Assembly (NCBI GenBank): GCA_001940725.1
Contig: MDVR01000012.1
Coordinates: forward strand, 1 to 45,223
Direction of reading: 5' to 3'
Length of the DNA stretch: 45,223 nucleotides
DNA from: Candidatus Heimdallarchaeota archaeon LC_2
GTDB lineage: Archaea; Asgardarchaeota; Heimdallarchaeia; Heimdallarchaeales; Kariarchaeaceae
Notes under the pieces: generated by a model
The model's database searches: none
What the model saw: only the letters and a program-made list of their open reading frames with translations
Told to the model about the DNA's origin: nothing
Position numbers and translations under genes: made by a program
In this document: piece by piece, positions 7,831-15,635 of the stretch
How positions within the stretch are numbered: the stretch's first letter is position 1
Layout of the letters: each line of letters starts with the position of its first letter

Positions 7831-8271
7831 ATGCCGCTGGATACCTATTTATCACAAATAGGAATTTTGAACCTCATTGAGCTGATGTTGGACGAGGTTA
7901 AACTGTATGGCAAAGATGACCCCATTAAAGATATTTACAAATTGTTAAATTATTTGACTGATCAATCTAATAAGACTCAAAACTACCAAAACTTAACCAC
8001 AGTTAAAATTATTGAATCTAGATTGAAAGTATTGTCAGGTGATTTAAATCAAGCAAATGAAATTCTTGAGGAAGCTCTACTTATTTCATCTGAATTAAAA
8101 TTAATCAATTTGAAGGAGCAAATACTGATAGAGCAGAAGCATCTAATGGGAGAATTGGAAAATTGGAAGGAACTATTGGAAAACAATGTGGAGATATCAA
8201 TAAGGCTTGAAAAACTTAAATTAATTAATTATATCAAATATGCAAAACAAATAGCTGTCGAGAAATGGTGA
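7831..8271 (+). CDS. TPR-like helical protein
   Basis: 146 residues, almost entirely helical. The middle part, LKVLSGDLNQANEILEEAL, has the spacing of a tetratricopeptide repeat (G-x-L-x-x-A....L..AL). The C-terminal part with QKHLMGELENWKELLE and ISIRLEKLKLINYIK resembles the tail that commonly closes TPR arrays in archaeal signalling proteins. A TPR protein would normally be longer, so this may be a small adaptor or the 3' end of a larger broken gene. No catalytic motif is present. It follows the protease by 89 bp on the same strand. Confidence 0.6.
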   Translation: MPLDTYLSQIGILNLIELMLDEVKLYGKDDPIKDIYKLLNYLTDQSNKTQNYQNLTTVKIIESRLKVLSGDLNQANEILEEALLISSELKLINLKEQILIEQKHLMGELENWKELLENNVEISIRLEKLKLINYIKYAKQIAVEKW

Positions 8272-8275
8272 TTTT

Positions 8276-8408
8276 TTAGGATCTGAAACCTTTTGGTATT
8301 CCATCTGAGCTAAAGAAAAATTGTTTCAGCCAAAGAGACACATAAACTAACAAAATAAGGACAGGAACTTCAATTAAAGGGCCAATAACGGTACATATAA
8401 CTTGAGGT
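8276..8408 (-). pseudogene. 3' fragment of a second acr3 arsenite transporter gene
   Basis: On the minus strand this 133-bp stretch reads TVIGPLIEVPVLILLVYVSL, then WLKQFFFSSDGIPKGFRS and a stop. It is the same as the C-terminus of the intact ACR3 protein at 8968-10068 apart from several substitutions near both ends. The nucleotide sequences differ at many silent sites, so this is an older duplicate than the exact tandem repeats elsewhere in the window. Nothing homologous continues upstream of 8408. It is a gene remnant and lies directly between the TPR-like gene and the DUF6069-like gene. Confidence 0.85.
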
Positions 8409-8479
8409 TTCAAATTTTTAGGATTATTTCCCTAGCCAAATTATTTATTTAGTTGGTATTCTTGTGCAACTTGATATTT

Positions 8480-8893
8480 ATGGGAACTGAAAATGTAGAT
8501 AGAGAAACAATTGAAGTATTGAAATTAGCAGGACTTGCAATTATTATTGCAACAATTGCAAACGTTATTCTATATTATATAGGAGCGTCAGTTGACGCAT
8601 TCGATGATAGAGTGATTAATCCTAGCACTGATGCTGAATTGGTTGTAATGGATGTAATTCAGGCTAGTATAATGTTTCTGATCATTGGAACAATAGCTTA
8701 TTTCGTTGTGAATAGGTTCACAGATAACACTAAAACGAATTTTCGAAATCTGGCAGGTGTTGGTTATATTCTTAGTTTATCCAACCCTCTATTAATTGAT
8801 AGTATCAGAGCTTCAACTTATATATTTTTAATTACCATGCATACTGTAAGTGCGGTTATTTTTATTTATCTAATGATTTATAAAAATGATTAA
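8480..8893 (+). CDS. Small four-TM membrane protein, DUF6069-like
   Basis: 137 residues from ATG 8480; an upstream TTG at 8453 in the same frame is a less likely start. Four hydrophobic segments are visible, beginning LAGLAIIIATIANVILYYIG, then a segment with FLIIGTIAYFVV, then GVGYILSLSNPLL, and finally the region around ITMHTVSAVIFIYLMIY. The pattern of a helix pair, a basic loop and a final helix opening with a methionine-histidine pair resembles DUF6069 proteins of unknown function. It lies between the acr3 remnant and the intact acr3, convergent with the latter. Confidence 0.65.
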   Translation: MGTENVDRETIEVLKLAGLAIIIATIANVILYYIGASVDAFDDRVINPSTDAELVVMDVIQASIMFLIIGTIAYFVVNRFTDNTKTNFRNLAGVGYILSLSNPLLIDSIRASTYIFLITMHTVSAVIFIYLMIYKND

Positions 8894-8967
8894 CCTACGG
8901 AGAAATTATATACCAGTTATTTACAAGTTACCTGCAATAATTTATGCTCAAAAAGATGGTTTATCTT

Positions 8968-10068
8968 TTAAGTTCTGAAACCTTTTACATCCCCTTCTGG
9001 AGAAAAGAAAAATTGTTTCAACCACAGTGAGACATAAACTAATAATATAAGCACTGGAACTTCAATTAATGGACCAATCACAGTACTTACGGCTTGTTTA
9101 CTCTCTATTCCATAAGTCCCAACTGCAACCGCAATTGCTAATTCAAAATTATTGGAAGCAGCTGTGAAAGACAAGGCAACAGTTTTCTCATAGGTAAATT
9201 TCAAAAACCATGAGAGGAGAAAAGCGAATGCAAACATGATAAAAAAATATAGAAGTAGTGGAGCAGCAACCTGCAATAACTTCCATTTAAGATTGACTAT
9301 ATTCTGACCTTGCATAGAAAACATAACTACTATTGTGAATAAGAGGCCAATCAATGCAGTAGGTGCTAGTTTAGCTGTAAATTCAGTATCATATTTCTCT
9401 TTACCCATTTTCTTAACCCCCACATACCTCGTTATCATCCCTGCAATTAATGGAATACCAAGGAAAATGAAAACACTTAATGCAATTTCACCCATTGAGA
9501 TATCCAATTCAGATGGATCTGCACCAAACCAAGAACTAGCCACAGATAGGAAAAAGTAAGTGTAAAATGAATACATCAAAACTTGAAATAATGAATTGAG
9601 GGCTACAAGCACAGCGGCATCTTCATCTTCACCACCTGCTAACATATTCCATATGAGAACCATGGCAATACATCGTGCTAATCCAACAATAATGAGCCCT
9701 TCTCTGAACTCAGGCTCATCAGCTAAAAATAGCCATGCAAGTCCAAACATCAGGAATGGTCCAACAATCCAATTGAGAATTAATGAAGTGGAGAACATTT
9801 TACGTTCATTTTTTAGTTTGTTTAATTCTTCATATTTCACTCTAGCAAGAACAGGATACATCATCCAAAGCAATCCAATTGCAATTGGGAGAGAGACTGA
9901 TCCAAATTGCACTGCATTAAATAAATCAACTATCCCTTCAAAATGGCCCAAGATAAATCCAAAAATCATAGAAAGAATTATCCAAATGGGAAGATAGCGG
10001 TCTAATGATGATAATTTGCCTCTTAATTTCGTCTCAAAAGCTTCTGTGTATCCTTCAACTTCATTCAT
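8968..10068 (-). CDS. acr3: ACR3-family arsenite efflux transporter
   Basis: A 366-residue integral membrane protein with about ten hydrophobic segments, the usual size for ACR3 of the bile acid/arsenite transporter superfamily. The family's essential cysteine is C133 in GLARCIAMVLIWN and the conserved glutamate is E309 in TAASNNFELAIAVAVGTYG. These correspond to residues shown to be needed for transport in characterised bacterial ACR3. It exports arsenite, and in some members antimonite, driven by the proton gradient. No arsR regulator or arsenate reductase is adjacent, although the upstream thioredoxin at 2897 could support arsenate reduction (speculative). The start ATG at 10068 is preceded by a 190-bp AT-rich spacer shared with the divergent DinB-like gene. 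A decayed fragment of a second copy lies downstream. Confidence 0.95.
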   Translation of the reverse strand: MNEVEGYTEAFETKLRGKLSSLDRYLPIWIILSMIFGFILGHFEGIVDLFNAVQFGSVSLPIAIGLLWMMYPVLARVKYEELNKLKNERKMFSTSLILNWIVGPFLMFGLAWLFLADEPEFREGLIIVGLARCIAMVLIWNMLAGGEDEDAAVLVALNSLFQVLMYSFYTYFFLSVASSWFGADPSELDISMGEIALSVFIFLGIPLIAGMITRYVGVKKMGKEKYDTEFTAKLAPTALIGLLFTIVVMFSMQGQNIVNLKWKLLQVAAPLLLYFFIMFAFAFLLSWFLKFTYEKTVALSFTAASNNFELAIAVAVGTYGIESKQAVSTVIGPLIEVPVLILLVYVSLWLKQFFFSPEGDVKGFRT

Positions 10069-10258
10069 TATAATTTTTAATGTTATGAAAGATAAAAAAA
10101 TTATTGTATATTTTCAATAGTTTCACAATTTATTTCATTAAAAATTTAGAATTGCGTGTAGTCTCTAACTATGCGCAAATAACAATTTTAAATCCATAAT
10201 GTAATTCAATACGTTGTTATGAATAGGATTATAATTTCTGTTAATTTAATTGTCTATT
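10069..10258. promoter_or_regulatory. Divergent promoter region between acr3 and dinB-like gene
   Basis: A 190-bp AT-rich spacer between two divergently transcribed genes, so both promoters should lie here. Candidate TATA-like stretches occur on both strands, but none is distinctive enough to place precisely. No clear operator palindrome was seen. Confidence 0.35.
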
Positions 10259-10774
10259 ATGGGTTCTGCTAAAGAAACAGTAATTAGAAATTTTAAGGGA
10301 GTAATACGGGGAACAGATTTTGTCTTGCAAGCAATCCCTTCAGATAAGCTTAATCACAAATTGGACTCGAAAGGTACTAAACTAAGAGATATCGCATTCC
10401 ATATAGCTACATTACCTTTAGGAGCTACCATATTTGCAAAAGGTGTTTTTGAAAAATTTCCAAGTGTCCCAGTTTTAATGGAGGCATTCGATGAATATTT
10501 AGGGGAAATGATGAAATCAAATGATTACGCGGCAATATTTAGAAAATCTTGTGAAGTATTTCTAGATCACTACAATCAATTTTCTGATGAAGAATTTGTA
10601 AATTCAACTTATTCTAATTTTCTTACTGGTGGTCCAATAACTCACTTAGGTGGTTTCCTGGGTACTCAAAATCATGTAGTTCACCATAGAGGAACTTTGT
10701 TTGGATTTCTAAGATCACTTGAAATTCCTGTCTCGATGCATCAATATTTTGGAATGAATCCATTAGAAATGTAA
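10259..10774 (+). CDS. DinB/YfiT-like putative metalloenzyme
   Basis: 171 residues from ATG 10259 (a TTG at 10250 would add three residues and is less likely). The length and four-helix layout fit the DinB superfamily. Likely metal ligands are a histidine in LRDIAFHIATL near residue 44 and the pair in NHVVHHRGTLFGFLR near residues 140-150, the usual H...HxxxH arrangement. Members are metal-dependent, often thiol transferases (bacillithiol or mycothiol) or uncharacterised stress proteins. The thiol used here is unknown. It is divergent from acr3, which hints at a link to metalloid or redox stress. Confidence 0.75.
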   Translation: MGSAKETVIRNFKGVIRGTDFVLQAIPSDKLNHKLDSKGTKLRDIAFHIATLPLGATIFAKGVFEKFPSVPVLMEAFDEYLGEMMKSNDYAAIFRKSCEVFLDHYNQFSDEEFVNSTYSNFLTGGPITHLGGFLGTQNHVVHHRGTLFGFLRSLEIPVSMHQYFGMNPLEM

Positions 10775-10813
10775 TTTCAAGATAAGTATATTTTATTTCT
10801 TCAATTTTATTAA

Positions 10814-11433
10814 TTATGTGCTTGTCTTTGATCCTTTCAATTTATTCTGATAATAGAAATAAACATAAAGGAAAGGTGCTTGTAGCAAGGCCAGGTATGG
10901 TCCATTTTCTTTAATTAACTCACCAATTTCTGGATAGTCGGGAAAGAGTTGATTAAGAAAAGAAACCCCAATACCAATAATTGCTCCAGCACCTCCAATT
11001 TTGAATAATTTTTGTTGTTGGGATTGAGTAATTCCTAGACTTGTTTGAGCTGATGTTACAAAATTGATATCTTGGCGTGCTATTGGTTCTGCTTCATCGA
11101 AATCTAATAAATTCTCTTCCTCATCAAAAAATGGATAAACCACTGCTAAAATATCTGATGTATTTTGATGTAATGGAGTAACTGCTATTTTAAAATTTAC
11201 TATTTCACCTGGAGACACATGTAATTCTACCATAGGAGGAGAAATTGTATCTTGACCCTGAAAAACAATCCGTAATCCGGGTTTATCTGTGGGATTTTGT
11301 ACAGTAATAATAACATCAGATGGAATTCCTTCTTGAAATAGTTTTGTTGGTTTACAATTGCAAACAAAATACTGACAACCACAGCTAAAGATAGTCCCCC
11401 ACTACTATTCTTAGAGTTGTTTAAGACTTCCAT
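10814..11433 (-). pseudogene. Membrane-anchored beta-domain protein, interrupted by a frameshift
   Basis: Two overlapping frames together make one plausible protein. The first starts at ATG 11433 (MEVLNNSKNSSGG) and enters a membrane helix LSLAVVVSILFAIV. Near 11350 the coding pattern moves to the -1 frame, which reads KPTKLFQEGIPSDVIITV and then GLRIVFQGQDTISPPMVELH, and continues to the stop at 10814. This second frame holds a beta-sandwich-like ectodomain and two C-terminal hydrophobic helices (around IGGAGAIIGIGVSFL and YLALLQAPFLYVYFYY). A single missing base near the helix would restore one frame of about 205 residues. It may be a sequencing error or a genuine mutation. No family is recognised. 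Confidence 0.6.
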
Positions 11434-11706
11434 AAAACGTGAATTTAAACATCGTAATTAAGCTGTTTCCAAATAAATATGTTAATTCTATTATTAATTA
11501 AGTCAATATTAAAATAGCAACTATCAAATTTAAAGTAAATAGACCCTGTGTGCTTAATTGAGCGTATTCATATTAAATCAAATAAATATGATATGCAAAT
11601 TGATCAATAAAAATAAAACTAAATTTAATGATTCATTTTAGTTAGTTAATTTGTCGTGTATCACTTGAAAATATTTATAGTTGGATTTGTAATCATAAAG
11701 TTAGAG
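11434..11706. other. AT-rich non-coding region
   Basis: About 270 bp without a convincing gene. It must hold the promoter of the minus-strand gene that starts at 11433 and of the small plus-strand ORF at 11707. No hairpin or repeat stands out. Confidence 0.4.
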
Positions 11707-11814
11707 ATGATGGATTTCGAACTACTCAAAATAATTGTAACTATAGCAACAGGTGCAGCCTTAATTTTTGCATTACTCTTCCATTTTTGGAGCTTAGAAG
11801 ATTCTGATGAATAA
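11707..11814 (+). CDS. Possible 35-residue single-TM protein
   Basis: The frame from ATG 11707 reads MMDFELLKIIVTIATGAALI, continues with FALLFHFW and ends in the acidic tail SLEDSDE and TAA. This is one clean membrane helix with charged ends, as seen in small membrane proteins. It sits alone, facing the minus-strand gene whose stop lies 20 bp further on. Nothing except its composition supports it. Confidence 0.35.
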   Translation: MMDFELLKIIVTIATGAALIFALLFHFWSLEDSDE

Positions 11815-11833
11815 AAAATATCAAATTTCTTTA

Positions 11834-13753
11834 TTATATTTTCCGTCTAACAATAAAATAGATTGAACTTGCAGATAGGTATAATATAATTCCAATAAGG
11901 ATTAATTCTGAGAATGCTTCTTTATCCTGTATTATCAATTCAGGGTCGATTTCCCAAGTGAAAATACGACCATTATCAGAAGCAGTTACAAGTATATCAT
12001 CTGATATCAGTATATTTGAGAATACAGAGCTACTATAATGTGAATTGTCTGCTTTCGCAACTTCACTTTCCTCTAGATCAACTAAAGAAGTATATTGAAT
12101 TTGAGTTTCACTACTAAAATATATTAGATTATCTTGATTAGCAACTCCTCTCAATCCTCGATTATAAAAATCATAATTTTGATTTTCAATGTTAGGTTGT
12201 TCATCACTTGATTCCATCTTATTAATATCAAACAAGTTTTGAGTACTCCTATAGTAAAGTGTGTCCTCTATCATAAAAAGTGTGGCAGAATTAGGCGTTG
12301 GTACGCCATGTATGTTTTCTGTAAATTTAGAATTCAATACCTCAGTTGTAAAAGATGAAGTTGAGAAATTTGCACCTACCCCATTGTAACTTGTTAAAAG
12401 AAAATTATCAAAATTTGATTGGCCTATATGTAAGAAATATGTTTTATCATTATAACTAATAACATCTAATATTGTCATGTTTAGAGCTACTGTTGTAGTT
12501 CCAATAGAATCTATGCTTATTATATTTGCCCATATTGGTCTAAAAAAGTATGGAATTTGAGTTTGAATTAAATGAACTCCATGTTCATAAGGAGAAATAA
12601 TATATTCAAATTGTCCGAAGGTAAGTTGATATTCAAGTCCCATACGACCACCAAAATCCCTTCCATCAATGCCAAGTTCCCATGTATAAAGTAATTCCAT
12701 CTCTTCTGTTTCAAATGTGTATTTGTAGATTAAATAATTCCATTCCTTATTATCCAGCAGTAACATGTACATTTCATTATCTGTTATAACAGAATCTATT
12801 ATACTCCGAAAACCCACAGGAATATTTGATAGTTTTTTAAGACTTAGAATTTTATTATTATCCGCATCAATTGAGTATCTCAAGATATGATAAGATAATG
12901 AAGTACCCTGCCACAATAATCCATAAGCAATAATATCAATCTGATCCCCAGTATCATACATTCCATGTATCTCTAAATTTTCGTAGGAACCTATTTCATC
13001 CAAATCTAGACTATTAATATTATTATCTTCCGCCTGTTTCGCATATGCAAATACTGCAAAAAATAAAAGGAGGAGAATAAATGAAACAGTAACAATTAAT
13101 TTAAGCTTTTTTCGCAATTTAATTGATGCGAAGAATGTTTTTCGAGTAGCTGAAGTTCTTTCTGTGCCTTGTAAGATTTCAATATTAGATTCTTTTATAG
13201 ATATTCGTTGACCTCGGAGATGAAGATAATAAAATATCATGACAAATATTGGAGGAAGAATATAAACTTGATCAAATAATATGCTATAACCAGCAATGGA
13301 TCCATCTCCACCACCATCATTAATTAAAGCACTTAGTATTAAGAAATTTATTGCAACCAATAAATCTAATGCAAACCCAAAATATATCAAGGTTCTTAGA
13401 AGACTCAACCTTTTCTCAAAAGGAGGTGCAACAATTTCTGTTTTTCTATTTAAAATTGTATAAGCTAAAGGATGCTTCTTCTTAGATTCAATATCTTTAT
13501 CAGTGGAAATTATTGATTTGAAACTTACACTTCTCGTATTATAATAAGCAATTAAAATGAAAAATGGAAAGAAAAATAATTGGTAAGCTAGTAATAGCCA
13601 CACACCAGAAAAAAGAGTTCTTTCAGGACTGAAAAGCAAAATGTATGTGGATACAAATATATCCACAATTAATAATAAATCAAATATTATAGGTAAAATT
13701 CTTAACCTTGAATTTGGAGCCAAATAACTTTTCGTTGAAATAACCGATTGCAT
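11834..13753 (-). CDS. Multi-TM protein with large propeller-like ectodomain, function unknown
   Basis: 639 residues from ATG 13753; the frame stays open to a TTG at 13810, but ATG is the better start. The N-terminal 235 residues hold about four membrane segments in pairs, around residues 20-75 and 125-185. A further helix (VTVSFILLLLFFAVFAYA, about 225-245) leads into a roughly 370-residue extracytoplasmic region with repeated short strands typical of a beta-propeller (for example DNEMYMLLLDN, YNDKTYFLHIG, QDNLIYFSSE). A last helix (ILIGIILYLSASSIYFIV) and basic RRKI close the protein. No catalytic motif is recognised. A sensor or surface-anchoring role is possible but unproven. Confidence 0.7.
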   Translation of the reverse strand: MQSVISTKSYLAPNSRLRILPIIFDLLLIVDIFVSTYILLFSPERTLFSGVWLLLAYQLFFFPFFILIAYYNTRSVSFKSIISTDKDIESKKKHPLAYTILNRKTEIVAPPFEKRLSLLRTLIYFGFALDLLVAINFLILSALINDGGGDGSIAGYSILFDQVYILPPIFVMIFYYLHLRGQRISIKESNIEILQGTERTSATRKTFFASIKLRKKLKLIVTVSFILLLLFFAVFAYAKQAEDNNINSLDLDEIGSYENLEIHGMYDTGDQIDIIAYGLLWQGTSLSYHILRYSIDADNNKILSLKKLSNIPVGFRSIIDSVITDNEMYMLLLDNKEWNYLIYKYTFETEEMELLYTWELGIDGRDFGGRMGLEYQLTFGQFEYIISPYEHGVHLIQTQIPYFFRPIWANIISIDSIGTTTVALNMTILDVISYNDKTYFLHIGQSNFDNFLLTSYNGVGANFSTSSFTTEVLNSKFTENIHGVPTPNSATLFMIEDTLYYRSTQNLFDINKMESSDEQPNIENQNYDFYNRGLRGVANQDNLIYFSSETQIQYTSLVDLEESEVAKADNSHYSSSVFSNILISDDILVTASDNGRIFTWEIDPELIIQDKEAFSELILIGIILYLSASSIYFIVRRKI

Positions 13754-14269
13754 AAGAGCACCTATCTCCCCTATGGTTTGGAAAAATATTAATCTTACTA
13801 AGCACAACAAATAAAAATAATAAGATCATAATCTTCATATTTGCTAATTTCAATTTATGTAAGAACAAAATATTATATTTTTGAATAAAAATTATGGTTG
13901 TGGGTAGATTATGAATAAAAGTACAATCGAACTAATATCTGTGATCAATTTAAGGTTAGTAATTCAATGGAATTTGAGGAATTGAAATCCAATTTGTTTT
14001 AAATTTGCTTTGGGATCAGTTTTACTTGATTTAATGAAAACAATGAAATCGTATTTTTTGGATATTTTATATTATATCAGATTAGATGACGAGAGTTGTT
14101 TGGAAAATTGAAGACACAAATATTCTCTAATATTGCATAATAATAAAATTTAAACTAATTTACGGTAATTTTTTAAAAAAATTAAATTCAAAATTTGATT
14201 ACCGATAAATGCGTAAACAAATTTATTATAGTTATTCATATTTTATAAAACACGCAAATAACGATTTTT
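13754..14269. other. Long AT-rich intergenic region
   Basis: About 515 bp between divergently transcribed genes, extremely AT-rich with only very short frames. Nothing else was recognised except the TATA-like element before the GTPase gene. Confidence 0.5.
14241..14250 (+). promoter_or_regulatory. Probable TATA box of the small GTPase gene
   Basis: TTTTATAAAA lies with its end 20 bases before the ATG at 14270 and fits an archaeal TATA box. That spacing would put transcription start at or next to the ATG, so the mRNA would be leaderless, in agreement with the absence of a ribosome binding site. Confidence 0.4.
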
Positions 14270-14845
14270 ATGACTTATCTTTCTTCAATAATTGATGGAA
14301 ATCCTCGAAAAGCAATAATTAGTATCATAGGCCCATCAAATGCAGGAAAAACAACTTTGGTAAAATTCCTCGAAACTGGGTTGACTCAGAAAAAATCCCC
14401 TAGTACAACATTAGGAGTCGATTATAGAAAGAATCATATTAAAATCGAAAATTGGGAATTCAGTCTTATTGATGTTGGGGGACAGGTAATATTTCAGGAG
14501 CTTTTTTGGGATATTTCTGTGCAGAAATCTGATGGAATAATTTTTATTATTGATGCAACAATCAACCCAGATGCCCATAAGAATGAATTTGAGAATCAAA
14601 TTGAACAGTTTAATTATGCTCTCGATATTCTAAATGAAGATACTGTACTTCTAATTCTTTTAAACAAGCAAGATTTGAAAGAATTAAATCCTTTGCAACC
14701 AACCGATTTTATCAAACTAGTAAAAAATGATAGATTTAAGTCAACTACAACAGGGTTATTACCAGCTTCCGCAAAATACGGTGATGGAGTAAAAGAGGCC
14801 TTTATGTGGCTTGCTAAGAATTTATCTGATCAAAATTATGATTGA
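14270..14845 (+). CDS. Arf-like small GTPase (Ras superfamily)
   Basis: 191 residues with all G motifs in order: G1 P-loop GPSNAGKTT (residues 21-29), G2 threonine in PSTTLGVD (T46 or T47), G3 DVGGQ (68-72), G4 NKQD (132-135) and G5 SAK (167-169). DVGGQ rather than DTAGQ is typical of Arf/Sar/Arl and related archaeal GTPases. There is no C-terminal prenylation cysteine and no N-terminal glycine for myristoylation, so any membrane attachment must be indirect. It acts as a GTP-dependent switch; its effectors are unknown. An expanded set of such GTPases is a hallmark of Asgard archaea. The next gene, 145 bp on and on the same strand, encodes an LRR-like protein that could be its partner. Confidence 0.92.
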   Translation: MTYLSSIIDGNPRKAIISIIGPSNAGKTTLVKFLETGLTQKKSPSTTLGVDYRKNHIKIENWEFSLIDVGGQVIFQELFWDISVQKSDGIIFIIDATINPDAHKNEFENQIEQFNYALDILNEDTVLLILLNKQDLKELNPLQPTDFIKLVKNDRFKSTTTGLLPASAKYGDGVKEAFMWLAKNLSDQNYD

Positions 14846-14990
14846 TCGATGATAGATAAATAAATTCTAATTGTCACCATACCATCAATCGATTGATTAG
14901 CAGCACTTTGGAAATAAATTGTAATACTATTTAACTTTCTTTTGTAAAATCTTCGATTCATTTAAGATTCAGTGTCTCCATAGTATTTAT

Positions 14991-15635
14991 ATGTATAAAC
15001 AAACACTATCGTATGAAATAAATACACGATTGTTAAACTCAATAAAAAATATCAAATTATTAGAGAGTGTTTATTCTGGTCTACCTATAGAAAGGTGGTG
15101 TTTCATCCATGAAAATGATGATGTTTTTAGTGATATGGGGGAAGAAGATGCACGGAGGCACGACCGAACACCAAAACCAGATCGATTGGAAAATGAAGAT
15201 ATGCGTTACATTTTCAATTTTGATGGGATAACAACATTGGATCTCCCCATTGTATTAGATAAAATGATATTTCTCTCTATCGATGATTTAATTGATAGAG
15301 AGAAGATTACGGAATTTGGGATTCGAGGAAAGAGAATAGAATTATTAAGCAGCTATCTTTTCGAACCAGTTAAAGATAATATAAAAGGGATAAGGATTGA
15401 ATATTGTACCATTGACGAGATCACTGAAAATTTATTTAGTGATCTAGATCTAGATTATTTGATAATAGAAAATTGTATAATAGATAAAATTCCGCCCAAT
15501 CTTGGAATTAAAAGAACAGCAGTTGGCATTCTTCAATTTCATGATAATCAAATCTCCATGATGAAAGAGCTTAGAATCAAGTTGGATCCGATGTCCGCTT
15601 ATAACATTGAGATATCCCCGTTTATGATACTATGA
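14991..15635 (+). CDS. Leucine-rich-repeat-like protein
   Basis: 214 residues without signal peptide or membrane helix. The C-terminal half shows irregular repeats of the form 'I.I..C.I..I..nLf..L.L..L.I.nC.I..IP.NLgi', starting near GIRIEYCTIDEITENLFSDL, which suggests a small leucine-rich-repeat solenoid. The N-terminal half is acidic and unrecognised. The gene follows the Arf-like GTPase on the same strand, and LRR proteins often bind GTPases as regulators or effectors, so a functional pair is possible. Its last 14 bases overlap the end of the giant minus-strand gene (convergent). Confidence 0.6.
   Translation: MYKQTLSYEINTRLLNSIKNIKLLESVYSGLPIERWCFIHENDDVFSDMGEEDARRHDRTPKPDRLENEDMRYIFNFDGITTLDLPIVLDKMIFLSIDDLIDREKITEFGIRGKRIELLSSYLFEPVKDNIKGIRIEYCTIDEITENLFSDLDLDYLIIENCIIDKIPPNLGIKRTAVGILQFHDNQISMMKELRIKLDPMSAYNIEISPFMIL

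Noticed and set aside
13680..13868. 62-codon minus-strand frame at the start of the multi-TM gene
   Set aside because: It overlaps the better-supported gene in another frame and extends into AT-rich spacer.
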